Assembly: GCA_002633005.1 (NCBI GenBank)
Contig: NMRA01000313.1
Coordinates: forward strand, 186,001 to 250,000
Length of the DNA stretch: 64,000 bases
From: Phoronis australis
Taxonomy: Eukaryota > Phoronida > Phoronidae
Direction: 5' to 3'
Position 1 is the first letter of the stretch; every line of letters begins with the position of its first letter. The translations under genes were made by a program, and so were the position numbers. The notes under the pieces were generated by a model. It was given only the letters and a program-made list of their open reading frames with translations. It did no database searches and was not told where the DNA came from. Shown here one piece after another: positions 1 through 12,300 of the stretch.

Positions 1-3000
1 GCACGTTGACGTAGGTGTTGTTGTTCTCTATGAACCGTGCCACAGTTTGATAGAGGAATTGGTATTGGCTCTGAAAAAAAGTACAGTCAAACATGTAGAT
101 AGGAACATCGCACCAACTCACAGTTACTCCAAAAACGGAAAAATAAGCCTTATGAATAATAATCATCTTTAATACCTTATTCAAAGCCAATGCCTAGATA
201 ATGATCCGACTCAGATGACCAGCCGAAATAAAACCATAAAGATAACATATATTTTTCAGAATTTAACATGACCAAATGGCTGATCAGTTACGGTACTTAT
301 GCACATAACATAGTTACCAAAGAATTGATGCATTGTGGACGATATTCTTTGATGTTTTGAACAGCTTGAAGCACGTCAACTCCGTTTCCTGACTGGATTT
401 TGTCGCAGGTTATTTTCAGCGCCAAGAACAGCCCACTTCTTTCCGCGCCGTTGCTGCAAATCAATGCAATGCATCTGTTAGCATCTTCGTAAATCATCGC
501 CAAAATCCGGTGTACTTGGCGAGTTACATTACTAGTAATCTATTGATGCGCATTTTTCAATCGTTTCTTAAGATTAACGTAGTCACGGGAACATATATTT
601 GCGGCCAATTAAGCAATACTGGGTAGGATGGGTAGAAATAGAAAGACAACATTTTGTTCTGCCACGGTTCTGAAAATATCTCGCCAGATAAAATGCCAAT
701 TGAAGTAAAGCAGTCGGCTAAATCTGTCACCTTGGTTACGAGCAGGTAATTGGGTTTTCTCCTAGGGAACCAATAGATATCATTGTACTTCAAATCTTGA
801 CAGTTTCTTCCAGAAGATTGCACACTTCCAACTTGACAGAAACATGTTCATATCTGTTTGTAATATACTAGTTCAGTTTCTTTTTGATAGCATTTGATTT
901 TGCGGTAATAACAAATCCCGCTGTTGTCTGAAGAAAAGAGCATAACTTCTGTAAGTCAAGATATCATGAGGATATAAAACCCTACATCGAAATGAACAAA
1001 TTTTTCATTGTAATCTATGTGGATAGTAAAGTAAATCCCCAGAAGTCATCAACATAAAATCAAAGATTACATGTACTTGATAGTCAATAAGCGACTTTAT
1101 ACCACAATATTGGCGTCAAATGGCAGATACAACCGTGTAATAACCCATAAAGTTATCTCACTAGTGAGATAACGATTTGGCGGGAAACCGAGGACGGAGT
1201 CGAACCCGGGACCTTGAGTTTGCTAGTCGCCGACCTTAACCACTACACCACGCAGCAGCTGACGTCATCAAACGTGAAAATAGAATACTTAAATGAGCAC
1301 GCGCAATAATCGCACGTTCAACAAACCGCATTGTACTGTACGTATACGCTACGGAAAATAAGACACATAATTTCCATAAAAATGATATCTTAATTCAATG
1401 AAATATTTCTCTCATGTCCTCTTACTTGTAAATCACCGATCTCCAGTTTGAATGCGGGGATCGTGTCGTCAGGATCTTTGGCTTGAAAATTATATTCAGT
1501 TACCAGTGGTAACCTACTTTAGCAGACGATAATTTCCCGGTCGAAGCTTAGCGTGAAAAAATCGTGTTTTAAGCTATAATAGTTGGTAAACGTTAATTTA
1601 TAAATTCAGTTTATTTCTATTATATTTAAGTTTTCAATTGGTTTTGAGTAAAAGCATTATTTGACAAAAATAGCCCGGCTTTTCTTAAAAGGTCACGACC
1701 TCCGACCCCGGGCCTCTGACATAGAAAGTAGTTACAAAGCCGTGGAGAGTCAGAAAAGGTAAATCGATTCATTGCAATGTTTCTCGTTTAGTATGTGGTA
1801 TAAATAGATTATTACATGTTCTCAGCCGTTATCCCCCTTATCTAGAGCCCTCGTGGATTTTGGAGAATTATCACCCTCGGGGCTAACGCCCCTCGGGCGA
1901 TAATTCNTATAAATTCAGTTTATTTCTATTATATTTAAGTTTTCAATTGGTTTTGAGTAAAAGCATTATTTGACAAAAATAGCCTGGCTTTTCTTAAAAG
2001 GTCACGACCTCCGACCCCGGGCCTCTGACCTAGAAAGTAGTTACAAAGCCGTGGAGAGTCAGAAAAGGTAAATGGATTCATTGCAATGTTTCTCGTTTAG
2101 TATGTGGTATAAGTAGTAACGCCCCTCGGGCGATAATTCTCCAAAATCCACTCGGGCTCTAGATAACGGGGGATAACGACTTCGCCATGTAATAATCTAT
2201 ATATATACAACAGTGTAAATTTGACGCAATTTCAATGTTTTCGAAGGGAGTTAACTACATGTAAACACTAATTGTAAATAGCTCTCAAAAGCAGTGATTT
2301 GACAATTTTTTCAACACACCACTTCTTATCAGTTAACGACAAAAGCCCAGAGAAACAACAAACATATACGGACAAAGTACTCGAAAAATAATCTTACAGA
2401 CAATGCACAACAACGCGTTTTGCTCTTTTTGTCTCGATCTGCATATTGACTTCTTGCAATAAGTCAATCAGGTCACCGAGACTCTTGGGTAATGCGTCAG
2501 TCTTTGGCCAAGTGGTCATTTGAATATGGCTCACAATTCTGGCACTTTGAACACCAGGTGAAACCTGAAATGAAACGATGTTCTGCTAACAGCGAATATC
2601 GGACACCAAATTCATGTTGACCAATAGTGACGATTAGTTGGTTGTTGAACATATCTTTGACACACTGAATGAAGTTCCAACACCATCTTTGTCATTTGAG
2701 TAGGAGCTTCTGTGCCTAGATACTCCTGCAACGAATTTTCTAAATATTGTTTGAGCGGATAAAGTGCAATGTAATTGCTTTATTTCTATGAATTGCAGCT
2801 TTTCCTATAGTCCTTCCCGTGAGGCAACACGCACCGATGAGTTCATGACGAGGACAAATAATTAGGACAAAGTCAGTTTAAAAAGCCTTGCTTACGTGCC
2901 GCAGTCTGAATTCTGTCACTCTAAAACAGGTACCGTTCACGTCAGACACACATTCAACAAGGAATGGCCCATAGTTGTCCCTTTTCAGTGGCCAGTATCG

Positions 3001-4645
3001 AACACAAGTCTGAAAATTTACTAGCAAAGTCAGTAACGTAAAGCTAAAGAGAACGTGTAAAATAATATACGGTATATCAATTGAACACGGTTTCAAACTT
3101 TGACCAACGACCGTCAACCCTGTGTTCTCAAGACGTAATTCTACATGTATATACAGTTTCAACAAATGAAAACAGTTTGTTTGAAAAGGCAGAAATGTTT
3201 AAGTTTATACAGATAGTCATTATAGCTACGTATAGTATGAGTAAGACAAAGTAATACAAGTACAGAACCACCCATAACACTGGAAAGGGCACCAGTCACA
3301 CACCTTATCATTCCTGTCAAGTTCATTCAGCATAACAATGATGTCACTATGGTGATCATATACCATTCTCCAGAAATCAATGACATCATCAGGATATGGC
3401 ATCTGTGTAACTATGAACTTTTCCTGAAATACACCAACATGTACCACGACAGTATCCACTATTGCTCCAAAACATTAAGCGTGACAACTTCCTCGCCAAC
3501 ATGCTTGAACAGCATTAAGCGTTGATCAACGTACCCTATCACTTGGTGTCATCTGCCGGTAGCTCTGCCAGCTTTGTGGATTTTCCAATCGGTAGGCCTA
3601 TGTTTTGTCTATGAAAAAGAAAGGAACAGAAACACAAGCTTTTTCCTAGAGAACACCCGATACATGCCAGTGACTGATTCACTGGTGAATACCTTGTCAT
3701 AAACAGCTCAAGTTTCACGAGCATTTCCTAGTCAGCGTGTACTCTTAACTTCCTGTATTATAGTATTCAGTCGCTCAACTAAGATTAACCGTTCATCTAA
3801 ACTTACCCCAACAAATGTTGCGTTAATGTAATCTCCTCTTTCGCCACACTGGCTCTTGAGAACAGGACGATTTGGATTGCCTAAGATAAATTTAAGCAAT
3901 TTGAAGAACTACATCGTGAAAGGACTAAAGGCACGAAGGACAGGGCTTACGCGCATAGAATGTTTTCGCGTGTGAAGCGTATGGCACGAAAAATAAACCT
4001 TACGACAAACAAACGAATGAGTTCCTTTCTCCCTCCCCCTCTCCCACTCCCTCTCCCTCCCTGTCTCCCTCTCTGTCTCTCTCTCTCCCTCTCTCTTCCT
4101 TCCTACCTTCCTACCTGCACGGCTCACCCCCGCCCAAACCCGTCGGAGCCTAATATAATTTTTGCCTACACTTCACATGAAATTGCCGACTGCACTTACG
4201 ATGGGGCCAATGGCTATGTGCCTTCATGTGAAACAATCGATTGACAAAAGATTAGTTTAAAAACACATCATTTCGGCCCTAGTCGCAAGGTCTGAAGTAG
4301 AAGCACATTGCCTTGATGATTTCTGCCAAATTGGCCGTCACTACCTTTATGTGTCGGCATGTTGGGGTAAATCGTTTCATCCCATAGTCACGTTACAAGA
4401 TTCTGGAGACTTTGTAATTAGTTTTAGATTTTTCCGAACTTTTGCCAGAGTTGACGAGGGTAACAAAACATAATTTATGTGCTTTAAAGTTCTTCACAGT
4501 TGTAAAATATTTATTTAGTTCATACACGATACAAGGTTAAAATGACTTTTATAACACACGTACTTGGAATGATGGCGTTATCACGGTTCTTTCTGACATT
4601 GCATTTTTTCAAGCCATCCAATGGGTCTTGTTGTGGTCCAAGAAT
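1..4645 (-). CDS. receptor-type protein tyrosine phosphatase, D2-like domain (3' end off the window, 5' end not found)
   Basis: Seven minus-strand exons join in phase: 4564-4645, 3807-3880, 3304-3423, 2896-3009, 2398-2564, 318-453 and 1-70, the last cut by the window edge. Together they read as one PTP domain: a KNR motif (KNRDNAIIPS), DYINATFVG, FIVTQMP then DFWRMVYDH, YWP, a WPD-loop position reading TTWPKTD, and the P-loop VVVHCLNGAERSG assembled across the 2398/453 splice, followed by a SQYQFLYQ segment. These are the ordered landmarks of PTP domains; HCLNG in place of HCSAG recalls the second domains of the PTPRM/K/T/U group. The signature Cys and Arg are kept, but the WPD Asp is Lys, the residue before the P-loop Arg is Glu instead of Gly, and the Tyr of KNRY is Asp. 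By family knowledge this suggests a weak or inactive pseudophosphatase domain. No catalytic D1 exons or transmembrane exon were seen upstream. The family call is firm; the exact orthologue is open. Confidence 0.85.
1152..1173. repeat. perfect 22-bp palindrome
   Basis: GTTATCTCACTAGTGAGATAAC is its own complement over 22 bp. It sits next to the tRNA-like segment at 1180-1257. A related imperfect inverted pair (GTTATCTC and GAGATAAC, 6-bp spacer) is at 58957-58978. Confidence 0.8.
1180..1257 (-). repeat. tRNA-like sequence (SINE head)
   Basis: On the minus strand, box A-like TGGTGTAGTGG and box B GGGTTCGACTCC occur at tRNA spacing. It is followed by non-tRNA sequence and the 22-bp palindrome, as in a tRNA-derived SINE. 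It lies in the intron between PTP exons 318-453 and 2398-2564. Confidence 0.5.
1599..2116. repeat. 209-bp direct duplication around a single N
   Basis: Positions 1599-1807 and 1908-2116 are nearly identical. The second copy begins right after the lone N at 1907. Together with the split palindrome around it, this looks like an assembly artefact and not a biological tandem repeat. Confidence 0.8.
1824..2187. mobile_element. palindromic MITE-like element, split by the duplicated segment
   Basis: The left part (1824-1906) runs from GTTATCCCCCTTATCTAGAG through GGATTTTGGAGAATTATC to a GGGGC-TAAC-GCCCC centre. The right part (2117-2187) repeats the centre and carries the complementary arm, ending in CTCTAGATAACGGGGGATAAC. 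Joined at the shared centre it would be a near-perfect palindrome of about 130 bp. Confidence 0.65.
4020..4122. repeat. CT-rich low-complexity tract
   Basis: A polypyrimidine run of CCCT, CTCT and CCTTC units on the plus strand. It makes open shadow frames on both strands (Ser/Leu/Pro and Arg/Glu). Confidence 0.9.
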
Positions 4646-5831
4646 CTGCAAATTGAACTACACGTTGTAAAACAGCTCTACTGCCTTTTCGTCAGAAAAT
4701 AATCCTGCATACGTTTGAATAAATGTATGAGTTCACATGATGCCTCAGATCCCAAAAAGGAATCTCAAATTGAAAATAATGAGTCACCTGGAAAAAAGGA
4801 GTGTCCACCAGCTACACCGATACTCTAGGCTCCTGCTAGACTTTTAAAAGTATTAGCCAAAATGGCTAAAGCATCTGAAAACTTTTAGTCATTTTCAATT
4901 TATTAGCTAATACTTTGATTCTCTTTTCCCAACCCCCGCAATTGGTAAAAACACAGTTACACGGACTGAACTTTTTATTTTTCATGTAATGCACATGCTC
5001 TTTTCATAAATGAAATAAAAAGACTTTTGCCTCATGAAAAAACAAATGATCAACATTCCAAGGTCATATTGCGACCTAATAAATCATGGATTTCATTATG
5101 ACCTAATGCACAGGATTTCCCCTGTACCCGATTTACTGTGTGTGTACACTGACTACATGGGCATTTAAAAGATATTGGCCTTAAGAATAATTGGGTAGGA
5201 GTCCGCCCTATCGCCGGGTTACGGCGGTGGAAGGCCGGCCACATGGTCACTTTAGTGACGTTGACATACAAAAATCTGTGCAGGGATCCCCCTATCCCTG
5301 GGTTACTGCGGGACCACAGTGTACACCAGTCAACGTGGGCATTTTGATGAGCAAGACAGGTTCAAAAACGTAAACATATCTTGTGACTTGCAAAATAAAG
5401 CTGAATTGTGGAGAATATTTACTCAATAAGGAAAATTGGCATTTACTTTACCTTACTTTCTCTGCAGCCGCCGAAATGCAAAAGCGCCCGAGTCTCTCAA
5501 TAACTTTTTCAAGGCCCTCAATCCCTTGATTTTGGGGCTGAGTATCGGACCCCATTCCCCTCCAAAAGATATTGAAAAATCACGCGAAATTCCCCTTATG
5601 AGACCCAAAATTTCCACTCGAGGTTCGAATAATATGTTACTCATGCAGGTCACTATTTGAAAGAGCACTAAATGTTACTTTTGGCTACTTGAGGCAGAGC
5701 CTTTGAGGGTTTGCAACAGGGTGGCTGGTGCTATTGATGGTGATTCGGAGGTAGAATTTTCCAATTCCCCCAAAAGAATTCACTCTCAAAAGGCACAGGC
5801 ACCTTTCATCTTGGATAATCGAGCGCCCCTG

Positions 5832-5943
5832 TTTTACACTTGCGACATTTAGAGAGCTGACTGGGTGTTACATGTGACGTATTTTAATTTAAAAATATAC
5901 AACAAACTCGTTCTTCCCGGCGTCGTCTGCGCCTTTTACTCCT
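5832..5943 (+). repeat. dispersed repeat shared with 52047-52160
   Basis: It starts TTTTACACTTGCGACATTTA, with the same internal order of words as the copy at 52 kb. No terminal repeats or coding capacity are visible. Confidence 0.7.
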
Positions 5944-6905
5944 TGTCAAATCTCAAACAATAATTGACACGACAAATTTTGCACTGAAATTTGGTAAAGT
6001 TTGTAATGCATTAGGAGAGATTCGTGTAATATGAAAGTCATAAATTTAAAGCTTGAGTTCATATTTCATGTCATATGCAGACGACAAGCGGGAGCTCGCT
6101 CTGAAGCGAGAAACTGCCATTACCAAGAACGCTGACCCCTCCCCCCTTTACACATTTCGTCTCTGTAATAAAGTGATTTCAGGAGTGACGGACATGAAAT
6201 GGAACATTCGTTTGTTATTTTTAGGTTTCCCGAATATAATCTTTATTGTCAAGTTGCGAAAGCATTCGAGAAGTTGGCGAATGGACTTAGCTCTACCGAC
6301 GCGAGTGCCGCACTGAATTCGCCAAGCGCGAGCCTAGATACTGGTGAACAGCATACATGTGTGTGACCGAGGAGTAAATAAATGACATTTAGTGTACGCT
6401 CGCCAGAAAAACTCAATAGCATAGAGAGTGATCGCGAACATTTAGCTTCTAGCATTTTTATTTTTAGAAGCTCAGAAAACAGAAAATATTCCTCTTTTCA
6501 TGACGTTATAATAAGACCTCACATCAGTATTTTTCTTACGTTGAATTCATCCTTGTACGCGTTTTTGCCCATTTTGTTCATTTCAGCAACAAACTCTAAA
6601 AACTGCACACTACTCCTAGCCACTGAAGTATTATGTAGTGATTCATAAGCGCCTGGCCATTATCTGAGGCTGCTTCAGTCGCGTGTTCGTAGACGTTCAG
6701 ATTCCCATTCAAACGACTATTTTCACCGAGTAATATTAAACAGTATGTTTCTAGGAGTGTTCATAACTATCCTATAATTAGATCAAAGGCGCAAAAAAAT
6801 AAAACAGCCGAGCGCAGGGAAATGCCGAGTTTATTAATTAACCCCGGTAATCAAAATTATACGGATGAAACAAGATTTAAATGTGTGCAGTTTTAGTGTT
6901 TGAGG

Positions 6906-6922
6906 AGGGGGGGGGGGGGGCN
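6906..6922. repeat. homopolymer G tract ending at a single N
   Basis: A run of about 15 G followed by C and one N. The N probably marks a local assembly uncertainty. Confidence 0.9.
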
Positions 6923-7210
6923 AATCGAAGCCATAGTGACTCACTCAGAAACTCATAATTATCTCTTTGTCAAACCTTACTTAAGACAATTTCGAAAGCA
7001 ATCTCGTCCTTGCCAACACGAAAAACGGATTTGGTCTTTTGGGCATTTGAAGACTATTTTAAATACTATTTTAAATACACCAAATTTGTTAAGAACCGAT
7101 TGCACAAAATATAAAACGTGTAATAAGCATTACAAAAAGAAGCAGGTTTCGCGCGCAAACGCTGTGGACCATAAACAAGTGGGTCCCTTAGTACAAGACA
7201 AGTAGTTAAA

Positions 7211-7279
7211 TCGTGGTCGTGTAGTGGTACAGCACGCGCGCTCTATCCGTCAGGTCTTGAGTTCGAGTCTGTGGTGCTT
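7211..7279 (+). repeat. tRNA-like sequence in a composite SINE-like unit
   Basis: Box A-like TCGTGTAGTGG and box B GAGTTCGAGTCT are present. GCGCGCAAACGCTGT lies about 60 bp upstream, as at 53.55 kb. No full cloverleaf forms. Confidence 0.5.
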
Positions 7280-7534
7280 GTAGTTTTTCCTGTTTGACAT
7301 GTTCTCCTTTTTTGCTATTTTTCTTGGATAATACTCCAGGAATCAAGGAAAATGCTTGATTTTTGGAGAAAAAAAGAGAATTTAAATTTCCAGGGCGAGA
7401 GGGGGTTTGCTTACGGCCGGAAAAAATGTTGGGCCCCCTTGTGATTTCCTAGATCCGCCACTCTAGATTATTGACCAATGACAGCCAGGATGTTGAATGC
7501 ACGGTACCACAAGAAATAATTTAAGTAACTAATA

Positions 7535-7645
7535 GTGAATAAATAAAAAATAATGATAATAATAATCATATTTACTACTACTATTTACTTAATATTTTTA
7601 TTATAGTGTTATATTATCATACATTTATTTAATCTATACTATTTA
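7535..7645. repeat. AT-rich trinucleotide-like tract
   Basis: Impure AAT, ATA and TACT repeats make up almost all of this stretch. Confidence 0.7.
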
Positions 7646-8547
7646 TCTTTTAGATCTGAATGTTTTGAGACTTACAGAGGCATGGAATGCAAAAGCTCAT
7701 CAGAAATATCTTTTAAAAAATCCTGACAATAGAATGTCTCGTCCATAGACACTTGACGTCTATATGGTCCATGAAACAAAAATGTCAGCCAGTGACCGAT
7801 TTTAATACAAATTTTTACTAATCTGTTGTCAATTGGATCTCTAGGATACCATGTCTTTCAGTAATCAATTTAACAAACAGAAATTTATTTAAGTTACAAT
7901 GATAGCAAAACAAAGGTACATGATCAAATTTTATTTGATATAAATGTTCAAGATGGCATCTCAAAAATGCTGTTACAGTTTGATCCTAAAATATCGTTTT
8001 GTTTTTGTTTTATGCAACTTCAAATTTCAAAAAATCATGAGTCATATTTTTATAGCCCTCATGCACAAGCGGAACTTTTCAAAAACAACTTCTAAGAGCA
8101 TTTTGTAGAACAGTGTACAAAGCATACATGTACTACCTGAGAGTTTCATGTGAATCCAATGTGCCATTTCCCACAATGATGTTCTTAAGTTAGCAAAATT
8201 TGGAAATTTTTCTAGGGTCCTAAATAACAATAACCGAAGCACCTTAGGGTTTAAAATCAACATCATCCTCGTATGACATTTATTTGCTGACCAATGAGCC
8301 AGCAACTCAAGTCAAAAGCAACACCTTCATGCATCTTTTTTGAATTCGTAATTTTAGGGTTTGCCATACCCAATGCAATCCGTCTTCTTGAGTTGCTGAA
8401 GGAAATCCAGTCCTATCATGGTAAAGAATGTTATGAGAAGAATTTTACGAGTTTAATGCAGTATTCAACGGATCTTTCAAAAATGCCGACTTTCCCCTAT
8501 TAATAAATGATTTCTGGAAATAGTCGCTTACCTGCACAGGGTTCCGA

Positions 8548-8622
8548 ATTTTGTGAACCAGAATTTCAAGAACTCGTTTTCTGCACTAAATAATGGGCAT
8601 CAAACTGGTTCTCAAAATTTGG
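8548..8622. repeat. decayed relative of the 33741 hairpin element
   Basis: It has the same right arm, AAACTGGTTCTCAAAAT (8606-8622), with a damaged left arm (ATTTTGTGAACCAG). The similarity over both arms and part of the loop shows common origin with 33741-33795. Confidence 0.5.
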
Positions 8623-9376
8623 GACCCCAATAAAGTCACTACAGCTCAATTTCTACTGAAAATTTACAAAGCTTTTTTTCACCTACAGTGGCCGTTTTTC
8701 CCGCTACCAGCCAGATGTACGCTCTCAAAATTTCTATAACCATGGATAAGCCATACTGGAGTACCGAGTAGTCAAAATAATTCACCAAAAGGTCAAAGGT
8801 GAGAGAGCTACTCAGCCAGGAAACACATTGACTTGCAGGGTTGCATAGTCTGCACTGGGCAGGGAGGCCATGGACTTCTAGCACCCTCTGTTGTCTATAC
8901 CAGTGATGACTCCCTAGCAATGACCTCCAAGAAAAGAATCCTACGTCAAAAGTCATAGGTCGAGACTGGGCATCTCCACCAGTTTGCTAAACCTTAAACT
9001 AAGCCGCTATCTTCAAAAAACCATCCAACGGTAGGAATATTACGTGCTTTGTGGATGTAGCAGGTTACTGATGTTACAGACTGAGCTAGCTTGACTAACT
9101 GGTTTATCTACAGTCTGCAGTCAACACTGTGGCCAGCATTAAATAGTCCACCAGTATTCTGCTTCTCATTAATGCTGCTGGGTGTGCAACATAAGGGGTC
9201 AATTACCAAGGGTCATGAACCATCAGGCAGCAGTTGGAAACTGAGGAAAGCCAAGTGTCATATTTGAAGACCCTCTTGGAAAGCAGTGCTATCACTGAAG
9301 AGGCCACCCTCATTTTAAATATCACAATAATAAATAAATAAATAAACAAGTTTTGGCATGCTATTGAGACAAAACA

Positions 9377-9382
9377 TTTATT
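9377..9382 (-). terminator. polyadenylation signal of the minus-strand nuclear-protein gene
   Basis: TTTATT on the plus strand is AATAAA on the coding strand, 15 bp beyond the stop codon at 9398-9400. It would give a very short 3' UTR. It is the nearest canonical hexamer downstream of the stop. Confidence 0.55.
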
Positions 9383-9397
9383 TACTGAAGGTGAGAT

Positions 9398-12300
9398 TCA
9401 ACTATTCTGACCTTCATCACTATCGGAGGAGTCATAGTCAAGCCCGAGAATATTTCCCGATAAAGTCCGATTTTTTGATGACGCATTGAAATCCAGAGGC
9501 AGATCATTGCAGGCACCAGACTCCCCAATTACATCAACTGCGAGTGTTTTTGTGATCCTAAAACCTCTTTTCTGTAGAATAGGGGTTTTAATCTTCTTAA
9601 CCTCAGAAGTGGTCAATACAGAGACATTAACAGATTGGTCTATCCTATCTTTGGTGGAATTTTTACAATCACTACTCAACGCACAAACAAACACTTTGTC
9701 TATTTCATTGCACAATTCACTTCCTTTTCCCACAGTTGGTGTTTCACCATCAGATGTCCTGGTTTGATCATCATTGCACTCTAATTTCTGTCTCTTGGCT
9801 GATGAAGATTGATAGCTGCGCTCAGTCCATGGGGTGATATGTTCGTTATTCAGCCCATCATCTTTGTTCAGGGACTTGAACTTTTTCAAAAATGCACTGT
9901 ACTCTCTTTGAAGTCTCCTGACTTCATTTCTGTAGAGCTCAATCTTTTCCGGTGTGTAACAGACTACCTGAGATTGCTGAAAACATAGAACACGCCACCT
10001 TTATTTCAAAATTAACATACAAACTGCATTGCAGTTTTATTCAACAAAATTTAAATACAAAACCATTTCTGCATTTGTGTCACACTGAACTCCCACACTG
10101 ACACTAATTAAAACAAGAGATACACCAAGAGTTAACTGTGTGCACCATATATAGCACAGATTGTTTTAATAATTCCCACTAATCAGAGCAATAAAAATTG
10201 ACTAAAAATACATTCTAGGAGGTAAAAGCAAGTAAGCAATGAGCTCTTCAACAGGAACACACTGCCCTCATCAATATTCAAACAAGACAGGTGCTATCAC
10301 CTACATGATGGAAACTCATTTGGCAATTTTTATAGACATCCATCAAGGATATCAAGGCAAAGGCAAAGATAAACAAAGAATGCTGCAAGGGGACACTTAC
10401 GTACTCGTATTTGACCCCAAATCCACATCATTTGTACCTTCCCCAATAGAAACACATGCCAACTTTCATGAAGCTACATCAAGAGACTTTATAGAACCGC
10501 AGCTAAAAAACAAATTGCCACAAGAAGGCGCAACAGCAGCTGTACTATCCAAAAAGCTTGCCATGCACTTCCCATATGAATACATACGCCAATTCTCACA
10601 ACGATACTTACAGTTTTGGCTGATAGGCAGAGGTACATCAAAAAACAAACTTGAGAATAACCTCGGAGGGTCACTCATATTGACATCATGCTCGCAAGCA
10701 TATACCAAAAAGCGCGGGTACTTCTTCAGCAACAGGCCCCTAAATTTCCATTTCGTTCCCGCAAAAGGCCATGACAAATGCATGGGCCTCAGACCCACAA
10801 AACATGCACTGGCCGTCTTACTACAGAAAAATCTACCCCGCAAAAAAGGGGGTGGGCATTAGCAGACCTGACACCAGCAACAGGGGCTCTCTCAGCAATT
10901 TTTGGTACACCCCTGAGGGCACCTTGTCAATATGAGTCACACCCTTGGCAGAATAACACACCTTATTCATGTCGTCGCCATATTACAAAGAGCCTCCTTT
11001 TAGGTTTTAAAAAACGATGCATTCTGCACCTAATCACAAAATGTGAGTGCCTACAGTTGTTATATTTATGTCTGAAATGCTTTTTTTAAGCCTAAAGTGC
11101 CTTTTTTAAAATGGTGACTGCGTGAATAAGGTCTAAAAGATGTCCACTATGTGGCGTATACATTGAATCTATTCTGCAAAGAAACTGCTATAAATTGCCC
11201 CCTTTAATAGAAAGCGTTTTCCCAGGGGCTGGGAGATAGTAGTAGATGTAAAAAAAGAACTGCACCAGGCGCTGCCCAGAAGCTTAATTTGTTAAAACCA
11301 CTGTTCTTTCCAGTAGAAAATCATAGGGGTAATTTTTATGAAGTGGTTAGGCCAATACAGAGGCACAGAATACATCGAATCCATCCCAAAACAGAATGAC
11401 ATCACCATCATCATCTTAACAGATACTCATTTGCCAAATTTTTGAAAATCCATCGAGGACCTACCGTGATAAAATGGCAAACAAACACTGAAATTGCCGT
11501 TAAAGAGCACTGCGGTAGTCAGATCAAATCTTGCCATTCTATCCCTACCAGAAATGTACCTGCAAAATTTCACGGACATCCATCTGGTGGTTTTGGAAAT
11601 GTAGCAGCAGACGCCAGACAGATGGCTGTATAATACACTCACATTTAATCATATTATGTGCCTGGGTACATATTAAAAGAACCTTTTTCAGAAACAGGTC
11701 ATTGTTGCTCATGTTAATAGGGAGAATACAGTTGCACTAATTTAACAGAGAGCCAAACGATTTTAGTAAACCAATGAGGCATATTGCATACTAATATACA
11801 TGTACAATGATCTGTCCACACATAAGAGGAGCTTCAGACAAGACCAACAACGCTCTCCGAATGCCGTTTTTATGCAGTATACAGACATTTCCCTAAAAAA
11901 TTACGGTTTGCCCCCCCCCACCCCCCCCTAAGATGCACTAGTGCCACCAGTGCTGATGTGGATGTCTTGACTAGGAAATGCTACACCTCCATAGAATGGT
12001 AATTATTCGGCAGCTATTTCACAAAAATAATATTGCCAAAATTGACACTTTCGATCTTTCAAAGGCTCGTTACAACTTACAAATTCAAAAATTGCTTCGT
12101 CAATATTTACATGATACAAACTATGCTATCAACAACATAGAAATGTTGTAATGTTGACTTCATATTTGTTCAGAAATTTGCCAAAATGAAATTTAATTTT
12201 TCAGGCATACATGTATCGTGTGCTCAATAACTGAAGATACTGACAAGCATAATGTCTAAACACTCACCATACCTTTAAGTTTATGTCAATGTCCCTAACA

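Larger units (their letters stand above)
4646..9376. other. repeat-rich interval with no recognised gene
   Basis: This 4.7 kb separates the first PTP exon seen from the polyadenylation signal of the next minus-strand gene. I find no exon with PTP, transmembrane or extracellular-domain signatures. It holds a homopolymer-G tract with an N (6906-6922), a tRNA-like SINE head (about 7211-7279), an AT-rich ATA-type tract (about 7535-7645), segments repeated near 52-53.6 kb (5832-5943, 7026-7160), a segment resembling one near 48.3-48.8 kb (about 7790-8050), and a decayed hairpin element (8548-8622). The short open frames here carry no recognisable motifs. Confidence 0.6.

Noticed and set aside
557-823. 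Minus-strand frame containing LNWPQIYVP, a possible WPD-loop exon
   Set aside because: The true WPD-position exon (TTWPKTD) is at 2398-2564 and splices in phase to 318-453. This frame ends quickly and is intronic.
3909-4244. Open frames of Arg/Glu and Ser/Leu/Pro repeats on both strands
   Set aside because: They are created by the CT-rich low-complexity tract.
10239-10862. 207-codon plus-strand open frame inside an intron of the minus-strand nuclear-protein gene
   Set aside because: No recognisable motif. The DNA contains words that recur nearby (for example a TTTGCCAAATTT...ATCCATC pattern again at about 11430), so it looks like a repeat. It is the longest unexplained frame and would deserve a database search, but the sequence alone does not support a gene.
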